From: Cylindrodendrum hubeiense
Lineage: Eukaryota; Ascomycota; Sordariomycetes; Hypocreales; Nectriaceae
Direction of reading: 5' to 3'
NCBI GenBank assembly: GCA_014621425.1
Contig: JAANBB010000206.1
Coordinates: 1 to 64,000, forward strand
Length of the DNA stretch: 64,000 nt
Shown piece after piece: positions 33,595 to 44,304 of the stretch (the stretch's first letter is position 1; every line of letters starts with the position of its first letter). The notes under the pieces were generated by a model. That model made no database searches. It had not been told where the DNA came from and saw only the letters and a program-made list of their open reading frames with translations. A program made the position numbers and the translations under genes.

Positions 33595-36069
33595 TCAACA
33601 CCACCTCTCATGAGGCTCCCGCCACTTGACACCCAGAATTTCAAAAATCTTCCTTTCGTCCCGTCCCTCCACCAGCTCCCCCTCCGTCACCTTGGCCCGC
33701 TGCGGCCCGCGCATCACATCCTTGTACAACCCGCGCTGGTTGAGCCGCATGCCTTTCTTGGACGCCAGCAGCCGCAGGCTGCGGTTGAAGATGTCGTTGC
33801 CCGTAAAGTAGATGAGCGCAGCTCCCATCTCCGACTCGGGAACCAGTAGGAAATCGATGCGCCGCCATACAGGCCGGTAGTTGGCGTCGTTGAACCCACT
33901 AATCTTGGGCAGAACGCAGCACCCATGCCATTTGCTGCCGTCGCTGGCCGTCCTAGATGACGCCAGTCTGGCGACGAGGAATTGCTCTCCCTCGAGTTGC
34001 TGAACGATCCCATCGAGGGCCGGTCGCAGGTCCCCGGAGGAATTCGTCCTGGGCTTGGTGACGATGAAGTCAATGTCACCCGAAGTCTCTGCCCCTCTCC
34101 GGTAACTTCCCCCAACGATGAGCTGCACCTGCGGGTCAACCTTCTGGGCTGCTTTTTGAACCACTGTGCCCAGAGCCTCGACCTCACGTCGCGGTATCCG
34201 GGTGTTGAGGTCGTCGTAGTGATCTACACCGACTGACTGGTTCTGCGTGAGGTTCGCCTTCTGCTTTAGGTCCTCCAGCGTTCGAAACCCTTGTGCGATC
34301 CATTGCTGAGCTTGGTGGTTTCCCACGCCGTAAATGCCCAAGAAGAGCTGAAGCACCTCATCCATCGGCTCGTCCCGGGCGTACTCGAGCCGCTGTAGCC
34401 TGTCTGTCGTGGCGATCTCTTCAATTTTTTGTGCCAGGCGTGGCCCGATGCTGGGGAGTCGAAATGCCTCTTCCTCCGTCGTCACCTTGGTGTTCTGGCG
34501 CTTGAGGGTGTTGATGGCCCTGCGGTAAGCCGTTGTTCGCCAATGGTCGTTGACGCGATCGTAGTAGTCAGCCATGAGCTGCAGCACTTCAATGGTGCGG
34601 GTGTTGGGATTGCCAGCCTTAGCGTCTTTGGCCCCGGCCGAGTTGCATGCGAACCGCTCCTCAAACGCCAAGCCTTTGCGACCGGGTCCCGTTTTCCTCT
34701 TGTTTAGTTTGCGCTTCTGGGATTGCTCGCCTTCCGAACCCGAGGCTTCAACCGCATCCCAGCCGCCGTCTTCCGGGTCTAGAACGGAATGGGCATCCTC
34801 CTCTTCCACGTCCAAGGGCAGGTCCTTGTACTCCTGCATCAGTGCGATGTACTCTGTGAGCTCATCTTTGGGTTCATCCCCCTTTGATGGATGTCGCGGG
34901 ACATCTTGCCTCGGGCCAATGCTGTTCTTGGCCTTCTCGCCTGCTGAAGCCTGGTTGCGACTTCTACTCTCTAGTCCTGTCGCTTCATCATCGGATACAT
35001 CCTTGGGAGATGCCACAAATGCTTCTAGATCGAGAACAATAGGCTGGGAGTCTGTGGGCATCGGCGTCAGAGCCACTCGACTCGGTTGTGGAGATTCCTC
35101 GCTCCTGGTCGGTGTATCACTTGGGGGAACATAATCCCATCTCCTTGGGTTGGCTTGCCGCGGTTTGAGCTGCAGAGACTGAACTGATTCATTTGGTTCA
35201 TTTGAAATATGCGGTGTCGAGGCTACTATTGTTTCCTCTGCCGTAGGTTGACCTGCAAGCTGATATTTCTTCTGGTTGGATTGGAGAAGTGCCTTGAACT
35301 GAATGCAGTCGATTGGATAGTCTTCATTGACCACCTTGGGCGGGAGGTCTTTTTTAGCACTCCTTAGAACGCCCTCGACGTCTTTGAACGCAATGTTCTT
35401 CTCCACGACGATGTGAGTTGCATTGGCCGGGTTCCTCGTCCAAGTGGCACCAAACTCTCTGGCCTTTGTGATCCTCAGCCGCCGAGCAGGCGCAATGTCG
35501 TTATCTGGAACGTAGAAGAAGGAGAGGTTTTTGAAGAGTTGCTCGCTCTCTGGTCGTAGTTTCAACGCGGGCTCTCGCTTCCGTTTCTTCATGGCAATGC
35601 TGGGAGACGGCGAGTCTTCTCCAGTGCTCCCCAATGAACGTTTCGGCGGAAACACTGGTGTAGAATCACCTCTCGAAATTCCTTTCCGAGCAGGCCGAGT
35701 CGTATCAGGGATAGGAGTGTCGTCGACCAGAATAACATCAGCGGTTTGCGCGTCTATCAATGTACCGAGTCTTCCTTTCCCGCCCAAGGTCGCGATTGGC
35801 GTGCCTTTGATGATTTTTATAGTACTACTTGGAACTGGAGTTGGTGCTGAGGTGACCCTTCTGGGTGTTGAGTTCATCTGGGAAGGTTCATCCCCTGTTA
35901 GGTCCAGCACAATCGGTTCGTGTCGAGCGGCCGACGGTGGTGCCGGTTTGGACTTAAAGAAGCCACGACTTCGCTTCCTCTCGTCTTGCTCCTCCACGTC
36001 GAACTCATCGTCGCTGTAGATGGGTTTCAGCTGATCAAAAAATGCCGTCTTTTCCTGGAGAGATGCCAT
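33595..36069 (-). CDS. Family-X DNA polymerase (Pol lambda/Pol4-like), 824 aa, single exon
   Basis: The protein has a BRCT-like domain (residues 178-262), a Ser/Pro linker, an 8-kDa-type region with a helix-hairpin-helix (LPSIGPRLAQKI, 538-549), a second HhH (579-601), and the polymerase palm. The palm shows GGSYRRG at 653-659 and GDID with catalytic Asp665 and Asp667; the third Asp is D739 in RRIDF. The thumb shows YFTGND at 754-759, next to FNRSLRLLA, where Pol lambda has YFTGS. All catalytic carboxylates are intact. Fungal members fill short gaps in base excision repair and in non-homologous end joining. The protein is longer than human Pol lambda (575 aa), mainly in the disordered N-terminal half and linker. 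Acts in the nucleus; expected to work with NHEJ factors through the BRCT domain. Confidence 0.92.
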   Translation of the reverse strand: MASLQEKTAFFDQLKPIYSDDEFDVEEQDERKRSRGFFKSKPAPPSAARHEPIVLDLTGDEPSQMNSTPRRVTSAPTPVPSSTIKIIKGTPIATLGGKGRLGTLIDAQTADVILVDDTPIPDTTRPARKGISRGDSTPVFPPKRSLGSTGEDSPSPSIAMKKRKREPALKLRPESEQLFKNLSFFYVPDNDIAPARRLRITKAREFGATWTRNPANATHIVVEKNIAFKDVEGVLRSAKKDLPPKVVNEDYPIDCIQFKALLQSNQKKYQLAGQPTAEETIVASTPHISNEPNESVQSLQLKPRQANPRRWDYVPPSDTPTRSEESPQPSRVALTPMPTDSQPIVLDLEAFVASPKDVSDDEATGLESRSRNQASAGEKAKNSIGPRQDVPRHPSKGDEPKDELTEYIALMQEYKDLPLDVEEEDAHSVLDPEDGGWDAVEASGSEGEQSQKRKLNKRKTGPGRKGLAFEERFACNSAGAKDAKAGNPNTRTIEVLQLMADYYDRVNDHWRTTAYRRAINTLKRQNTKVTTEEEAFRLPSIGPRLAQKIEEIATTDRLQRLEYARDEPMDEVLQLFLGIYGVGNHQAQQWIAQGFRTLEDLKQKANLTQNQSVGVDHYDDLNTRIPRREVEALGTVVQKAAQKVDPQVQLIVGGSYRRGAETSGDIDFIVTKPRTNSSGDLRPALDGIVQQLEGEQFLVARLASSRTASDGSKWHGCCVLPKISGFNDANYRPVWRRIDFLLVPESEMGAALIYFTGNDIFNRSLRLLASKKGMRLNQRGLYKDVMRGPQRAKVTEGELVEGRDERKIFEILGVKWREPHERWC

Positions 36070-36849
36070 GCCTGATGACTGGCCGCTGACGACTGGCTGC
36101 TGACGAGGTGGCTGCTGACGAGGTGGCGTGCGTGAGGTTGAGATTCGAGCGTGATGGGTGAGAAACAGAAACGGCGTGGAAGTCTTTCATGTTATATTCA
36201 CGGCAGGCCCGAGTGATGCCTGGTGGCGAAATTCACGAAGCTGAGACTAAGCTGCGCATCATGTGAGGCCTGGGTCAGCTTGAGAGTGGAGAGTGGAGAG
36301 ACGAGAATGATGGTGTCGAGTCGTTTGGTTGTTTCGATGGAAGCTGGAGATCTGAGCTGCAGCATCCTTTCCGGATTGGAGAATGGGAAAGATGCATGCA
36401 TGAACAGGGTTGTCGGGTCGTTGAACGGGCTAGGCTACAGCGCTAAATTATGGGGGTGGTCCGCTGTACTTCCCCTTTAGGCCCACCCCGAATGGCCCTC
36501 GGCTGTCAACCGGGCCAGTTTGGGACTCCTTTACTGTTCAAGTCACTGACAGTATGCGGCCTTGATGTACTTAAAGTGACAAGTCATTTCTATAGGTAGG
36601 GAACTAAATAGTCAAGTTATCGCTCAGCCCTGGCCTCTCCAACTCATACCGGCCTATCCTGAGCTTTCCGTCCTTCGCAACATAGCCACACGTGTTATCA
36701 TACAAGCAAGAATCCGTCCACCGAATATAATCAAACAACCCGGGTATCAATAATAGAAGAGAAAAGAAGACGACGCCATCTATGTGTGTGCAGATCCAAG
36801 ACGTTTTTTTGTGTCCATGCACTGGACCGTTGACGTTCACAACCGACGT
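36070..36849. other. Spacer between Pol X start and ammonium permease end
   Basis: About 780 bp on the same strand, with no gene. A short tandem TGCTGACGAGGTGGC unit is repeated near 36098-36127, in the Pol X leader. Confidence 0.5.
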
Positions 36850-38619
36850 TTACATCGTCGGGCTTCTTGCCGAGAAAATCGCAGCTCGCCTCATTGAGGG
36901 AACGCGACCGGCGCCGGTCGGAGGTTGTCCGCCAAACATCCGCGCATCTATCAGAGGGATGCTGTTCTTCTCGTAGGGGTGAAACGCCGACGGGTCGGCC
37001 GAGTACCGACTTCCGGCTTCGTTCTCGAGGTCGTTGACCACCTCCCTCGTGAGCTCGACGTAGTCATAAGCAAACTCGCCAATCTCAGCGTCGTCGATGC
37101 CCAGGACCTCGGCATCCTCAGTGGCGCGCAGGCGGAGGCCAGGGATCATGTTCATAATGAAGAGGATCAGGCAGGTCCCGGTAAACGAGTACAGGCCGCC
37201 GGTAAAGGAATCAGCGAGCTGGTAACCCATCTGGATCCAGTGGTGGTCGAGCCAGCCACCATCGATACGGGTGTGGCCGTCGAGAGCCGCGATGGACTTG
37301 CTGGCAAAGAAGGCGGTGCAGATGTTGCCGACCAGGCCGCCGACGCCGTGTACGGCGAAGATGTCGAGGGCGTCATCAATGCGCAAGAGGAACTTAACCT
37401 TGGTGGCGTAGTTGGAGAAGGCGGCTCCGAGGACACCAAAAATGACAGCCGACCAAACTGGGACATATCCTATTCATACTGGGTCAGTTACTTCATCCAA
37501 GCCTCATTCTCTGTGTGTACGTACCAGAGCCAGGGGTAATGGAGACCAGTCCAGCAACGACGCCTGAGCAGAAGCCCACTGTCGACCACTTCCTCTCCAG
37601 GCGATAATCTAGAATGCACCAGGTCATGCCTCCGACACAAGCCGCCAGGTTAGTTACAACAGCCGCCATGACGCCGCGCAGGTTGGCGGAGAGGGCGGAA
37701 CCCGCGTTGAAGCCGAACCAGCCGACCCAGAGGAAGACGGTGCCGATGACGATATGGGTGACATTGTGAGGACGGTAGTTGAGCTCATGGGTACCATGGC
37801 CGCGGCGCTTGCCCAGCATCATGGAGTAGGCGAGGGCGGCGCTGCCAGAAGCAATATGCACGGGGGTACCGCCGGCGAAGTCAAGGCCACCCATGGTGGT
37901 GGACCAGCCACTCGGGTTCCAGGTCCAGCACGCAATGGGATCGTAGATGACGGTGGCCCATACGAACATGAAGATGACGCAGGGGAGCATGCGACCGCGC
38001 TCAGCGACCGCGCCGGTAGCGAGGGCGACGGTGATGGCGGAGAACATGCCCTGGTAGAGGGCGAAGAGCAGGTCCGGGACCTTGTCGGAGCCGACCGAGG
38101 GACGGGCGAGGACATTACGGAAGGCGAAGTTGGACAGATCACCGATGAAGGGGCCAGCCGAGTGCGAAAAGGTCAGGGAATAACCCCAGAAGAACCATTG
38201 GAAGCATGTCACGGCCGTGCTCATGACAGAGAGCCAGATGAGCGAGAGGGCCGACTTCCGGCGCGCGAGGCCCGAGTAAAAGAAGCTGCATTTTGCCCGT
38301 GTTAGTGACTGTCACCCAATGTTGCTGCATATACGTCATCGGACAGCAGCAACTGAGCGCCAAAGAATGAGTTACTCACCCGACACCGGGAATCATGAGC
38401 AGGACCAAAGCCGTGGAAGTGAGCATCCACGCAATGTCTCCAGACTGGTTGTGCGGGCGCACCAGGTCAGCTTGCGGGCGCTTTCTCAATGCGCGACCCA
38501 CCATTGGGCGGGACTAGACTTACCTCGTACCAGATGTTGACGTCCATCTGGAGAGGATCACCGCCCTGGGGTCCGGTGCCATTGTAGGGCACTACCAGCT
38601 CCACGCCGTCGTCTGCCAT
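36850..38619 (-). CDS. Ammonium permease (Mep/AMT family), 513 aa, four exons
   Basis: Exons: 38619-38524, 38444-38380, 38285-37525 and 37469-36850. Donors are GTAAGT, GTGAGT and GTACGT; acceptors are CAG, CAG and TAG. All junctions keep frame. The N-terminus MADDGVELVVPYNGTGPQ is extracellular-type, followed by eleven or so membrane helices. AMT marks include PGVGFFYSGLARRKSALSL, CWTWNPSGW, DFAGGTPVHIASG (with the conserved Asp of DFAGG), and HNVTHIVIGTVFLWVGWFGFNAGSAL, then a pore-histidine segment DIFAVHGVGG. The cytosolic tail carries acidic and Ser/Thr residues. Mep proteins import ammonium across the plasma membrane; some also sense ammonium for filamentous growth. Three GATA motifs lie 100-170 bp upstream. 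Confidence 0.93.
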
Positions 38620-38718
38620 GGTGGAGAGAGTCGTGATGGTTCGGGGGGCCTCAAGTCTGGCGTGTGGTTGTGGGAGAGAGAGCGTGAGGGAGAGAAAGGC
38701 CGGGGGGAGTGGCGGGTG

Positions 38719-38786
38719 AGATAAGAAGTTCGTCCCGTGTAGGATAAAGAGGCGGAGGCGGCGGCGGTCCCACAGCCAAGCGATAA
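38719..38786. promoter_or_regulatory. GATA-motif cluster upstream of the ammonium permease
   Basis: AGATAA at 38719-38724, GGATAA at 38742-38747 and CGATAA at 38781-38786 lie about 100-170 bp upstream of the start codon. GATA factors of the AreA/Nit-2 type bind HGATAR and activate nitrogen-scavenging genes in filamentous fungi. AGATAA and CGATAA match that consensus; GGATAA does not match at the first base. Regulation here is inferred. Confidence 0.5.
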
Positions 38787-41700
38787 GGGATGGGAACAGC
38801 AGGCGAGGGCGGAATACGGTTTGAGCACAGCACAGCACAGCACAGCGCAAAAGCCTCGATGGAGAAGGAGAGAGAATGAGTTGGTGAGTGAAGAGTCTCT
38901 GGAGAGAAAAGATGGGGTTCAGTTTGTTCGGGGCGGGGAGAAAGCCAGATGCGATGGAATGGTTAAAAAGAAAGAGGGACGGCGCCTCGCCGACGGCCAC
39001 TGCCCAGAAGCAGTAGAGTTATCTTTGGGGATAGCGCAGCGGCGCTCTGGCTACGTCTCTGGCCGGGACCGACGGGGGGGCGGAAAGAAGCAATTAAAAG
39101 GCGAGGGGGCCGGAGAGGGCAGCGCTAGCACCGCTAGCACCTCCAGCGGCCTGGTTCAGCCCCGTTGGCGATGCGAGTGATGGAAAATACTGCGACAGCT
39201 TGCCGCAAGCCCCCCGTGCGTGCCTGCGCCGCGTATTTTGCCCAGCGGCCCTCCAGTGGGGGGAGTACCTGGGGGAGTACAGATGTACCTGGAGCAGTCC
39301 CTGGGACTAGTCCCGGCTGGGGCGGATGCTTATCGATTGGTGAGACAAGGGGGAGCCCTCCGCGCGGGCTGGAAAAGTACCTTGCATACTCGGCCTGCCA
39401 GCCATAGTAGGGACGTAGTAGGCGCATCACGTCAAGGCAAAGCAAAGCAACTCGCAACCCAACCCAATCCGCGTCGTCTCACCGAGGACGACCAGACGGG
39501 CATGCATAGCACACGATTTAAGTCCCTTGGATCTCCCCGGACAATCGGACAAGCTTGCGAAATTGCAAGGTTTCAATCCCTCGGCCTCTCTCCCCATCTG
39601 GCTGCTCCTCGCAGCGCAGTGCCATGACAGAACAGGCGACTCAGATAAGCAAAGGCGGAGGAGGAGGAGGCCTTGCCAGGACATCCAGTACATCCAGCAC
39701 ATCCAGCACACCCGGTACCTCTCTTTCTCAAAGCTCGGCATTGTTCCGGGAATAATCAACAGCTCTCCTGGATCGAGCCCTTGCCTTGCAGCCCTTCATC
39801 TTACTGATACTTCGATAGCTCGCGTCGTCGAGGTGGTGAGTGTTGGCTTGGGCTTCTCTCAAGTAAAAGAAAAGACACACAATACGGACGCCAAGGCACC
39901 GCACGCCCCTTCTCCCGATAACCTTTCCGACTGATAAGACCCATGGACCTTGATCCCTGACTCGTGCTGTGCTACCCGACTTGGACCCCTGGTAGCCTCC
40001 CCTCCTCCGCATCAGTGGCAGTGGCAATGGCAGTGGCAAAGTCAATGGTGTTGGTGATGATGATGGGATATGACATGTGCTATTTCGACTGCAGAGAAGC
40101 GTCCGACATCCGTTTCATGGATTCCGCCGACAGAAGTACCAATGCCACCTTGCCGGTCAAGCTCTGTCAGTTCTCAGAAGTCCCCAGATAGGTAGGCCAC
40201 GAGGGAGTGCAGTGCGTGAAGAGTCCTGACAGGAGGTGGCAGTGTCTGACGCACCACGCCTGGTTCCGAGATACCAACCTCATCAGAACGAAGGGACACA
40301 CAGATGCTCGCTCACAGACGCGCACCCAAACGCCGGGAAAGATTTCCAGGAAGGGTCACAATTTCAACAGGGGGCTATGATGACTTCCGCCGAAGACCGT
40401 TGCCAACTGCTGTGCGAAGCAGCTCCAGCGGGCTTATCTCCAAGACAGGACGATATTATGCCGTCCATCCAACGGCCTCGCTACACCCCGATGAGGTCAG
40501 TGGCTGCGAATGTCTTCCAGAAGGGAAAATGCCAAAGTCGCGTGGTACAGAACGGAAATCGTCACGACTCCATTCCCCTCCCATGGGTTGGCTTGGATGG
40601 GAACCGACCTATAGTCAACGGGGCGGGCTGATAGCGAAGACGCCGGAGAAGGCGAAATGCCCGATTTCAAAGAAACAAAAACAACCAAAAACGAGCATAT
40701 TCAGACACCAACCCGCAATCTGAGCGAGCTGGACAGAGTAGACGACGAGCTCGAAACTGAGCTCGAAACTGAGCTCGAATGGATTGGCGATGCTGGGTCA
40801 AGCTGTGACGAAAGAGGGCGTCCGAGTTGCTGATAAGCACCCCCACGCTGATTGGCCGGCGGCAATGGTGGGGGCTATCAATGCTCCATCTCCTGCTTAG
40901 CTACCACGAAATCGTAATGGCTTTCACACCTGTCCTTGTCACCTCGATGATTTACAGATACCTGCTCCTTACCGATACACTAATATACCCTGTCCCCTGC
41001 TCCCCTGCTCCCCCGTTCAGACATCGCATTAAGCTGCTTTGTCCCTTGCTTCTCGCCCCTCTGCCATGCCATTTCCCAGGCACATACATGTCGAACAAGG
41101 GTCTGGAACGCCTTTGCTTTGTTTCCCCGGGCTCTTCCATCTCAGTTACCTGTTCTGATCCGCGTCTGGGTCCGGGCCTCGTCACTCCCCACGCAATAGG
41201 ATGGTAAACCATGGGAGCAACAGCATGGATCAACGACCGACTCGTCTCTTTGGGCCATCTTGCGCCCCTGAAACCGAACATGTCTCCTTCCTTCCCAAGA
41301 CACATCTCATCACCTCATCGTCGATCGCTGTCTTGTTCCTATGGAATCTTCCCAGAGACCGGGTTATCCTCCTTCCCATGCTCTTACCAAAGGGCACAGC
41401 AGCCAATGACTCACTCCACACACACATATCTACATGCAGGGCCAACGTCGAGAGTTCGGGTCTAATCACAATCGACACGTATTGTTACACCAGCTTCGCC
41501 CCAAACGCCACGGAGAGAGGGAATAGGGACCTCCGAGCAAAGCCCCGGACACATGGTAGCCACTGATCCTGGGCCACGCCTCGAAGCAAAGCAAATTATT
41601 CCTGGGCTGACGCCATGGTATCTTCGACTGACACTTGCCCCTTTATCGCCATCGATGCTCCAGAGAAGCAGAAGCACGGAAGTGGCCGTTTGATCCATCA

Positions 41701-42535
41701 CAATGTGACTCTAGCTTAACGGCCAAGTCCTGTACATGTCCTGTTTCCAAAGAAGTAACCAACGGCTTCCGTCGGCCGAATCCCTCAGCTCTGAAGAAAC
41801 AGGAGCCAACCAGTAAACGCCCATTTCAACCTCAAAGCCTCCGCATTCACCATCTTCTGTTTTTCTTTTCTTTCAACGCCCTAAACTGCCGATCCTCATG
41901 CTGGTAGTCACATACTATCCAAGCAATTGTTTTGGACGTTGTATTGCCTGCGCTCAGAGAATAACTCAGAAGGACACCAACACCAACACCAACACCAATT
42001 GTCCGAGACCGTTGCCGAGACAGCATGAGACATACAACCACAGCGCCCGCAAAGCATGTCCGAGTGCCATCAACGAGATCACTGTCTAAAACCCAGTCTC
42101 TCCTGACGTCGACCATATCTGTCGCTCCTCCGAAATCAACTCTCCATACGCTATCATGACACATTGAATCACATCGTAATGGTTGATTCCGCGCTAGACT
42201 CCGTATCGTAATCGGGTCAATATGCACAAGAGTGGACTTGGCTTGCTTCCGCGCTGGTGTTGCCCAGTTCGAACTACCGAGATAAACTACTCCCTCACTG
42301 CTTTAGCCTCATCATTTGATGCTGATCCTTCGTCCAGCTGACTAGTTCCAAACCGCTATTCCCCAGTAACAAAAACGGACTCGCAAAATTCGCTGGCTGC
42401 TAGAGATGTCGCCATTCATGCCAGCTGCCCGTTCGAGATACGAATCTCCCACATAATCCAATCGCAGAACTGCGTCGCATAGTACATTACCCACCACCAA
42501 CACAACATCACAAAGTTCCGCCACATCCAGACGAG
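38787..42535. other. Gene-free stretch of about 3.7 kb
   Basis: No supported gene. Low-complexity sites: GCACA repeats at 38824-38848, ACATCCAG-type units at 39673-39710, a 12-bp tandem at 40747-40779 and ACCAAC units near 41980-41998. Open frames of 110-180 codons occur but lack any splice logic or family resemblance. A TACGTAG-type motif lies near 39412. It may carry long 5' or 3' UTRs or noncoding RNA. Confidence 0.45.
40747..40779. repeat. 12-bp tandem repeat (GAGCTCGAAACT)
   Basis: Two full units and a partial third lie head to tail at 40747, 40759 and 40771, each containing a GAGCTC palindrome. Intergenic. Confidence 0.85.
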
Positions 42536-43366
42536 CTATGGTTGGTTGTGGATAGCCGATGCTCTCCTTTGGAACGATTCTGGCCAAGCCATACGGTACA
42601 TGATGTAACTGGCCTGTCGTTGTCGTTGTCAGCTCACGAAGCTCTTCCCTCTTCAAACACAAGATTACACAATTGATCATACCGTTTCAACAACGTCAAG
42701 GAGTGGTGATAGGAGCCATACATGGACAAACGTCTGCATTAAGGTGAGACCTTCGGGAAACCAGAAACCAGGCAGGTCAACCCGTTGCCCAATTGCCACG
42801 TAAAGGGTCAGCTCGACAAGACTTGTCACTGTTGCAAGTGCCATGAGGCACATGATTGTAGCCCAAATCGGGTTCTGTCCTCTTCCTCGTAGCATTGGAT
42901 ATTCCGCGAACATACCCATTCCGTAGACTTCGATGTCCCGTCTCTGTATGATTATTGGTTAGCGATCTGTCTCCAAAGATCATGACAAAAACTAGCAACC
43001 TACATCCCGCATGATGGGCTCCAGCGTACCAAGAACCACAAAGCTGGTCAATCCATGTGCAACCAATATCCTGATGCCGTCTTCATCAAGCCCATCGCCT
43101 GTCGGCATTTTCCCCACGAATCCCATCTCTGTGGCGGCCTCCTCAGAAGCCACGCACAAAACGCCCACGCTCACGAAGTACAACCACCCCAGGCCCTTTT
43201 TCTTCTTCCATATCATGTAGACAATAAGTCCGTGGACAACATGTTCAAGAACGGACTCGGTGAGTACAGGAGGAAGGTATGCGTGGAGGCGATGGCGGAA
43301 TAGGGCGATCGGGATCGAGAGGATAGAGATCGTCCAGAAGAGAATGTGGTGCTTTGCGGAAAGCAT
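42536..43366 (-). CDS. Unidentified membrane protein, about six helices, 233 aa
   Basis: Exons: 43366-43004, 42943-42683 and 42613-42536. Introns of 60 and 69 bp have GTAGGT and GTATGA donors, GCTAAC and GCTGAC branch sites and CAG acceptors, all phase 0. The ATG at 43366 opens directly into a hydrophobic helix. Likely helices: residues 7-23 (HILFWTISILSIPIALF), 41-53, 58-78, near 105-118, near 138-160 (WATIMCLMALATVTSLVELT) and near 180-205. A conserved-looking acidic segment VASEEAATEM lies inside one of them. I do not recognise the family. There is no cleavable signal sequence beyond the first helix. It sits alone, about 0.9 kb from the coiled-coil gene, with a 3.7-kb empty spacer on its other side. 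Real coding capacity is supported by three in-phase splices; function is unknown. Confidence 0.75.
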
Positions 43367-44304
43367 CTTATCGGTGATAGATATCGTCGTTGGTCAATGC
43401 GGTAGTTCCAAGTTTCCGAGAGGCGCCGCAGAGAGCTGGGTATGATAATGTTGAGATGATTGCTGTTCAGCCTTGATACCGACGACTCGAAACAAAAGTA
43501 AACGAAGGACTTGTAGTTAATTGTATGGGGATTCTGATGGAGGATGAAAGCAGTACTTCGTTCTAAGGCAAATTCCATTGTCTGTCAATAAGACCTCAGA
43601 CTTGACTAAGTCGCTCTTTTCCTCCCAGACAAATGTACTCTTTGGAAGGTGAGACCTGAGAGATGCTCCTTGACCAACCTGGCAAGAACTAGTGAAACTA
43701 GAACCACGAACGACATCTACACAATACAAGCACACTATACAAGCAGACAGAAGTTATAATTAGGAACTAACATTGATATTGTCAACATGAACTCCAGTCG
43801 GGCTATCGTACACATCACTCAACTATATAAACTTGCCACTAACCGCCACTGTATACAATCCTGTTTTCCTCTCCCCCACTCACTCTGTCTATACCAAAAG
43901 ACTGGCAGTAATACAAGACATTATATACCAAATGGTCCGCCAAGTATGCATGATCCATGCGGATGGATTTGCGTGACTAGCACGTCATCGCCTGTAAAAT
44001 AAAATAAAATAAAAACTCCTCCAAAAGAGTATGGGTTCCCAATGTTTGTGCGCGTATGTGAGCGCGTGCCAGTAACCCAAGTCAATGCCCAAACTTAGCT
44101 CCACTCCAAAGCCGCATAGCAGCCAAATAATGTATCCATGGCCGGGCTCCTTTGCCAGGCCAGGGTGAATGCGCTCCCATACAAAGATGGGGAAAATCAT
44201 AGGAACTCCGTTTCGCTAAATGCACCACGCTTGAGCACAGGCAATGTGCTTCCCGTTCAATGCTCCAATGATGTGGGACTATCCCACCAAGTCTTTCCTC
44301 CTCT
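43367..44304. other. Spacer between membrane-protein and coiled-coil genes
   Basis: About 940 bp, AT-richer around 43490-43800. It must hold the promoter of the membrane protein and the 3' end of the coiled-coil gene. No gene supported. Confidence 0.5.

Noticed and set aside
20894..36069. A single ubiquitin/DNA-repair gene cluster
   Set aside because: UBE3D-like, RAD17, CSN4 and Pol X genes are interspersed with unrelated genes and lie in mixed orientation. Chance proximity of housekeeping genes explains it.
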